Positions 59,016 through 64,000 of a stretch of DNA of 64,000 bases are shown piece by piece; positions within the stretch are counted from its first letter, which is position 1; every line of letters starts with the position of its first letter. This DNA is from Parasponia andersonii. Taxonomy: Eukaryota; Streptophyta; Magnoliopsida; Rosales; Cannabaceae. A program made the translations under genes and the position numbers. Below the pieces are notes generated by a model. That model searched no databases and was not told the origin of the DNA. It was given only the letters and a program-made list of their open reading frames with translations. The stretch spans positions 418,266-482,265 of the forward strand of contig JXTB01000230.1 in assembly GCA_002914805.1 (NCBI GenBank), in the 5' to 3' direction.

Positions 59016-59289
59016 TTTTACATATTATTAGATGGATGTTTACAAATTTAAATTTTAGACCTTTACTTTATAATGCTTATATAGACAGCTGTGTGTTTTA
59101 AATTTCGACTGGGTTTATTAAAATATTGCTTGAAAATTCTTTCTCAAAAAAAAAAAAATATTACTTGATCAAGTTCCACTTTTCGAAGTATTTAAAATTT
59201 CCAAGTCTTTTTCATATGTACTCATGTTTTAGCAGTTACACAACTTTTTGAAAATTGTTTGGGCTATTTACAAAATTCCAGGCCCAAGA

Positions 59290-59632
59290 TACCAAAAATT
59301 GAAAAATCCCGGATTGATTTATAAAAATATCACTTTTTAAAGTATTATTAGCAAACTAACACTTTTAAAAATATTTAGAAAAATATAATTTTTCTTTAAA
59401 TTTGGTATTTTTCAATGGTACTTGAGGTAACTAATTAGGTTACTTAGAGTAATCAATCCAGTTATTTGAACAGTTACTTCAGATAACTCGATTAGTTACC
59501 TTAAGTATCTTATGAATCAATAAAAATAGTATTTTTTTAAATACTTTTAAAAGTGGTATTTTTATAATTAAATCTGGGATTTTTCAGAACAATTTCAAAT
59601 TCCGGGATTTTTCAATTTTTCTGAAAAAATAC
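59290..59632. mobile_element. foldback repeat with GTAACT loop, second type
   Basis: Left arm begins ATTGAAAAATCCCGGATTG and ATAAAAATATCACTTTTTAA; right arm, inverted, TTAAAAGTGGTATTTTTATA and CCGGGATTTTTCAATTTTTC. The loop (about 59415-59510) is rich in GTAACTAAT, AGTTACTT and GTTACC words. The arms differ from those at 58628 and 60145, but the architecture is the same. Confidence 0.7.
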
Positions 59633-59879
59633 CATAAAAAATCAAATTCCCTCAAATTGTTTCCTCAACTTGACCCAAATGTGTAAAGGCCCCAAACCTA
59701 GGTCAAAAGGCCTAAATTGCACCCCACCGTCGCATAATAAGTTGCGGTTTAATGTTGTTACTAAATTAATTTTAACCATCATGGCTAAGGATTTTCTTCT
59801 ATTTCAGTTTGCAGTTTAGTTAAGAATTGTCCTAAAATACCACCCAACCCATATTGTGCTTACTCCTTAATTTTTATTT

Positions 59880-60110
59880 TGGGTATATCAACTTATACGC
59901 TGGTCCATTTTATATACTAAGTATATTAGTTTTTATATTAAGTAAATAATATTAAAGTCTATTAGTTCTCAGATGGAATAAATCAAGTTTTTATACTTAG
60001 TATATCAACTATACACACTTAGTACATCAATTTTCATACTAAGCAAAACTAGTTTATTTTTATACCAAGGAAATTAGTTTTTATCCTGATGTATTCAGCT
60101 GTTTCGCTAC
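59880..60110. repeat. diverged AGTAAATATCC-type repeat
   Basis: Words such as ATACTAAGTATATTAGTTT, TATTAAGTAAATAATATT and TACTTAGTATATCAACTAT resemble the inner parts of the copies at 57755-58320, in reverse order. No clear ends. Confidence 0.4.
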
Positions 60111-60144
60111 AAAGTTTGAAAAACATACATGTGTTTTGGGTTTT

Positions 60145-60465
60145 TAACACTTTTATCTATTAAAACACAAGAATTACAAAAATACGGAGGTTAGTTTTTT
60201 TTAATAATCTCCTTACATCTTTTATTAAAAAAAATCTATTACCATTTTTAAAATAATTCCTAGTTACTAGTTTTAGAAAACTGGTTACCAGTTATTAGTT
60301 ATTAGTTATTAGTTATAAATACTGTTTCTGAAAACTGGGTATGAGTTATTATTTTGAAATGGTATTTTCTAAATATGTTTTACAAAATGTCAATTTTCTA
60401 CTAAAAACTAATCTATAAAAAACAGCCCGCCGTATTTTTCCTTTTTCTTTCCACAAGGCCTAATA
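60145..60465. mobile_element. foldback repeat with GTTACTAGTTA loop, copy 2
   Basis: Outer ends AAAAATACGG (60178) and, inverted, CCGTATTTTT (60430). The arms continue inward with TACCATTTTTAAAATAATT on the left and GAAATGGTATTTTC on the right, inverted. The loop (60250-60350) is AGTTATTAGTTATTAG-like. It lies only about 200 bases before the start of the PPR gene. Confidence 0.72.
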
Positions 60466-60680
60466 TCTCCATCTGCTTTAAGGGTGCCCAAAATGTGGCC
60501 ATTGTGCTTGCAGCCCCTAATCGGGCCTAGTGAGTCCATATACTTAGGCCCAATACATATTCCTTCACCAAACTCGGCCCAGATACTTAAACCCGTGGTC
60601 TTGTTTCGTTTAATGCGGCGAAACAGAAAAGGCGGGACTGCATTGCACTTGTACAGAGTTGACTTCTCCCGCCATGATCA

Positions 60681-63431
60681 ATGATCCGGTACCGTCTCTT
60701 TCACACTCGATCGTTCTCCGCTTTTTCTCTACCGCTGCAAGGGCCCTCTTCAATTCTGTTCCATATCGTCCAATGCAACCAGAAGATTCAACGACTAACA
60801 GGACTCGGCCGAGTTGCCGACGCACGCCAGGTGTTCGACTCAATGTCTCACCGAGACTCGATTTCTTGGAACTCCTTGATTACTGGGTACACCCAGTACG
60901 GGCTGTTGCATGAAGCTCAAACGCTGTTTAATGCATTCCAACGCAAGAATATTCGGACTTGGACAATTTTGTTGAGTGGGTATGCGAAACATGGGCTGGT
61001 GGATGAAGCTAGATTGGTGTTCGAATCGATGCCAGAGCGTAACGTTGTTTCTTGGAACGCTATGATTAGTGGGTATGTGAAAAATGGTCACTTGAAGCGA
61101 GCCAGAGAGTTGTTTGATCAAATGCCTGAGAGAAGCATCGCGTCATGGAATTCGATGGTCACGGGATACTGTCATTGTGGTATGATGAGTGAAGCTCGTG
61201 AGCTCTTTGACCAAATGGAAGAGAGGAATTGTGTTTCTTGGATGGCTGTCGTTTCTGGGTATGTTGAGATAAGCGAGTATCGAGAGGCGTGGAATCTCTT
61301 TCTGATGATGTTGACGAGTGGAATGAGGCCAGACCAGGCCCTTTTTGTTGTCATTTTATCAGCGGCGACAGGATTGAATGAAGTTGGATTGGTTGATTGT
61401 TTGAGAACAGTCTCGACGAAGATAGGATATGAGGGGAATGTGGTTGTGGGGACAGCTTTTTTGAATGCATATACGAGGAATGGGTGTTTAGATCATGCCG
61501 TAAAATTTTTCGAGACAATGCCAGAAAGGAATGAGTACTCGTGGACCACAATGATTGCTGCACTTTCGCAGTGTGGGAGATTGAATGATGCCATTTCATT
61601 ATATGAGAGAGCTGCTGAGAAGGGAGTTGCTACAAGGACCGCAATGATGACTGCCTATGCTCGGAATGGGAGGCTTTGCAAAGCTAGACAAATATTTGAT
61701 CAGATTCAAAACCCAAATGTGGTCACATGGAATGCTGTGGTTGCCAGCTATGCCCAGAACGGAATGCTTGAAGAAGCAAAGGCTATGTTTTTTAGGATCC
61801 CTCTCCGTAATGCTGCTTCTTGGGCAGCCATGATTTCCGGGTTTGTAAAGAATGGACAAAGTAGAGAAGCTCTGAAGTTGTTTGCTGAGCTTCATAGATC
61901 AGGAACTTCAATCAATCACTCGAGTTTCACTAGTGCTCTCTTTGCTTGTGCAAATACAGGAGATGTTGGGATTGGTCGACAGATACACTCACTCACCATC
62001 AAAACAAGGTGCCAATCAAATTCATTTGTTGGCAATGGATTGATCTCCTTGTATGCAAACTGCAAAAGCGTAGAAGACATGTCACAAGATTTTGGTATAA
62101 TGAGAGCAAGAGACTATATATCTGGGAACTCACTCGTTACTGGCCTTTCAGAAAATCACATGCTGCAGGAAGCTCAAAAGGTTTTTGATAAGATGCCAAA
62201 AAGGGATGTGGTGTCTTGGACAGCGATCATATCAGCTTATGAGCAAGCTGGCCAAGTCGCTATTGCCTTCCAATTGTTCCTCGAAATGTTGGCGAGAGGA
62301 ATGAAACCGAACGAATTAACAGTTACTAGTCTCCTAAGCGCTTGCGGGTGCCTTGGTGCACGAAGGCTAGGGGAACAGATCCATGTCCTGATACACAAAC
62401 TTGGGTTGAATGCATGCCTGTTCATGTGTAATTCTTTGATAACAATGTACTTCAGGTGTGGTAGTCTAGATGGCCTATGCACTTTTGAAGAGATGCCTGA
62501 AAAAGACCTTGTAACATGGAATGCTGTTTTAGCTGGCTGTGCACAAAACGGATTAGGTAAAGAAGCTATTGAGATTTTTGAACGAATGCAAGCTGCCGGG
62601 TTTTTGCCTAATGAAATCAGTTTTTTGGGGCTTCTATGTGCTTGTAGCCATGCTGGATTAGTGGAAATAGGATGGTCCTATTTCAACTCCATGAGCCAAG
62701 ATTATGGGATTAATCCCTTGGTTCATCACTATACCTGTATGGTTGATCTGCTTGGGAGAGCAGGGCGGCTTAATGAAGCTGAATCTCTTATTGAAAACAT
62801 GCCGGTGGTACCGGATTCTGCGATTTGGAAAGCCCTTCTCGGTGCTTGTCGAATCCATCGTGATGCCAAACTTGGCCAGAGAGTGGCTGAAAGGCTCTTG
62901 AAAATGGAGATTCAAGGATCTGGGACCTACGTCTTATTATCAAATATGTATGCATCTCGAGGAATGTGGGAGAAAGTACAGGAAATAAGGAAATTGATGA
63001 AAAACAATGGAGTTACCAAAGAACCTGCAATTAGCTGGGTTCAGATCAAGAATAAGGTGCACTATTTTAGAATAGGGGATAAGACACATAAGGAGTTTGA
63101 AGAGATAAACTCAAAACTACACGACTTGAACAGAAACTTCAAAGCAACAGGTTATGTGCCAGATACAAACTTTGTTCTTCACGACGTGGAGGAGGAGCAG
63201 AAACAGGATGAGCTTCTTTACCATAGTGAGAAGCTTGCAGTTGTTTATGGGATCATGCACACTCCCAGTGGAAGTCCAATTCAGATTCTGAAGAACCTCC
63301 GAATATGTGGCGACTGTCACTCTTTCATGAAATTCATCTCCAAAATTGGTCCGCCCAAGATCATCATTCGAGATGGAAACAGATTCCACCATTTTCAAGA
63401 TGGTTACTGTTCCTGTGAGGATTATTGGTGA
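60681..63431 (+). CDS. DYW-type pentatricopeptide repeat protein
   Basis: An intronless 916-residue protein. The frame opens at ATG 60681; an ATG seven bases earlier is in another frame. The first 40 residues are basic, Ser- and Phe-rich without acidic residues, as in organelle transit peptides (mitochondria or plastids, inferred). From about residue 45 come tandem PPR units, many of the short S type (for example VSWNAMISGYVKNGHLKRAR near residue 128) and later P/L/S groups, up to about residue 710. The E region follows (WKALLGACRIH), then the DYW domain in the last 95 residues. It keeps the HSEKLAVVYG box (His-x-Glu of a deaminase), CGDCH (zinc-binding Cys) and a terminal DYW. Members bind RNA and carry out C-to-U editing in organelles. 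The target is unknown. The gene looks intact. Confidence 0.95.
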   Translation: MIRYRLFHTRSFSAFSLPLQGPSSILFHIVQCNQKIQRLTGLGRVADARQVFDSMSHRDSISWNSLITGYTQYGLLHEAQTLFNAFQRKNIRTWTILLSGYAKHGLVDEARLVFESMPERNVVSWNAMISGYVKNGHLKRARELFDQMPERSIASWNSMVTGYCHCGMMSEARELFDQMEERNCVSWMAVVSGYVEISEYREAWNLFLMMLTSGMRPDQALFVVILSAATGLNEVGLVDCLRTVSTKIGYEGNVVVGTAFLNAYTRNGCLDHAVKFFETMPERNEYSWTTMIAALSQCGRLNDAISLYERAAEKGVATRTAMMTAYARNGRLCKARQIFDQIQNPNVVTWNAVVASYAQNGMLEEAKAMFFRIPLRNAASWAAMISGFVKNGQSREALKLFAELHRSGTSINHSSFTSALFACANTGDVGIGRQIHSLTIKTRCQSNSFVGNGLISLYANCKSVEDMSQDFGIMRARDYISGNSLVTGLSENHMLQEAQKVFDKMPKRDVVSWTAIISAYEQAGQVAIAFQLFLEMLARGMKPNELTVTSLLSACGCLGARRLGEQIHVLIHKLGLNACLFMCNSLITMYFRCGSLDGLCTFEEMPEKDLVTWNAVLAGCAQNGLGKEAIEIFERMQAAGFLPNEISFLGLLCACSHAGLVEIGWSYFNSMSQDYGINPLVHHYTCMVDLLGRAGRLNEAESLIENMPVVPDSAIWKALLGACRIHRDAKLGQRVAERLLKMEIQGSGTYVLLSNMYASRGMWEKVQEIRKLMKNNGVTKEPAISWVQIKNKVHYFRIGDKTHKEFEEINSKLHDLNRNFKATGYVPDTNFVLHDVEEEQKQDELLYHSEKLAVVYGIMHTPSGSPIQILKNLRICGDCHSFMKFISKIGPPKIIIRDGNRFHHFQDGYCSCEDYW

Positions 63432-63705
63432 TCCCTTGTTGAACCACCAAAAATCTTACGACTCAATCTTTGTTGTTGACATGGTCCCATATAAATAAGA
63501 TCATAGCAATTTCCCGATACGTTCTTTTATCTCACTGAACAGATGGTGAACAAGTAATCTTAACTTTTGTTTGTAAACTGAAGTGGAGCAAACAAGGCCA
63601 TATTCTTTATTGGCAGTAACAAAGCATGGAATGTTGTTGATTTAAAATGGTAAATGTAAATTTCTATTAACCAATATCCATACAGTCAGGTTTAGCAACA
63701 AGAAC
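63432..63705 (+). other. 3' UTR and downstream of the PPR gene
   Basis: Normal composition, no coding feature. The first 150-250 bases are probably the 3' UTR; no clear polyadenylation signal can be picked. Confidence 0.5.
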
Positions 63706-63957
63706 ACAAATATCATCTGCATAACTAACCATGCAGTTATACTAGTATAGCATGAAACAGAAAAGAAAAACTACTCGGGATGGGAGAAGTATGTCATGAA
63801 TTATTTCGATTTAGCTCCAGTATAACTTATACAAATATCATCCGCAAAGCTAACCATACAGTTATACTTGGTGTAGCATGAAACAGAAAAGAAAAACTAT
63901 TAGGGATGGGAGAAGTATGTCATGAATTATTTCCATTTAGTTCCAATATAACTTATA
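63706..63957 (+). repeat. 125-bp tandem duplication, two copies
   Basis: Copy 1 (63706-63830) and copy 2 (63831 to about 63957) share nearly all bases, for example GCATGAAACAGAAAAGAAAA and GGGATGGGAGAAGTATGTCA, with a handful of changes and a two-base insertion in copy 2. They start with ACAAATATCATC. It may lie in the PPR transcript's 3' end or beyond it. Confidence 0.88.
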
Positions 63958-64000
63958 CATTGTGACAAAAGAGTGTAAACTGTTCTCCTACAGATGATTG

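Noticed and set aside
1..64000. CRISPR arrays, tRNA or rRNA genes, bacterial-type operons
   Set aside because: Looked for and not seen; the window is plant nuclear DNA.

Overview
This is a stretch of plant nuclear DNA, most likely from a eudicot. The evidence is spliced genes with GT-AG introns, a DYW-type pentatricopeptide-repeat (PPR) gene, a plant MED15 gene, a nodulin-like MFS transporter, LTR retrotransposons with plant-type primer-binding sites, and very AT-rich intergenic DNA full of (TA)n runs. I cannot name the species. The sequence is a draft: it has a 720-base N gap (39794-40513) and two single Ns (3562 and 37778). The first single N sits between two perfect 321-bp copies and looks like an unmerged contig join.

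Layout. 1-6946: 3' part of a decayed Ty3/gypsy chromovirus (gag, protease, RT-RNase H, integrase, chromodomain, 3' LTR). 6947-12470: intergenic DNA with a probable reverse-strand solo LTR and a truncated SINE. About 12470-20137: MED15, one UTR exon plus eleven coding exons giving 1352 residues, rich in glutamine. 20138-26357: AT-rich spacer with degenerate short-motif arrays and a full SINE. 26358-26945: a small serine/arginine-rich protein. 28936-45417: a nested retrotransposon block, in which a non-coding LTR element with 2.6-kb LTRs is split by a Ty1/copia element (33259-41245). 45746-48199: a cluster of small foldback transposons, some inserted in others. 48679-51629: nodulin-like MFS transporter (three exons). 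53361-53972 (minus strand): a SAM-domain protein. 54100-60640: intergenic DNA with several foldback repeats. 60681-63431: an intronless 916-residue DYW PPR protein, followed by a 125-bp tandem duplication.

The five host genes are ordinary single-copy plant genes in different processes: transcription (MED15), membrane transport (MFS), organellar RNA editing (PPR-DYW) and two of unknown role (serine-rich, SAM). Nothing suggests they act as one pathway. I found no clear new biochemical system. The most unusual material is in the repeats: foldback elements whose loops are arrays of a GTAACT-like motif, a GC-rich, CpG-rich block in the leader of the copia element, and a SINE with a clean 9-bp target-site duplication.
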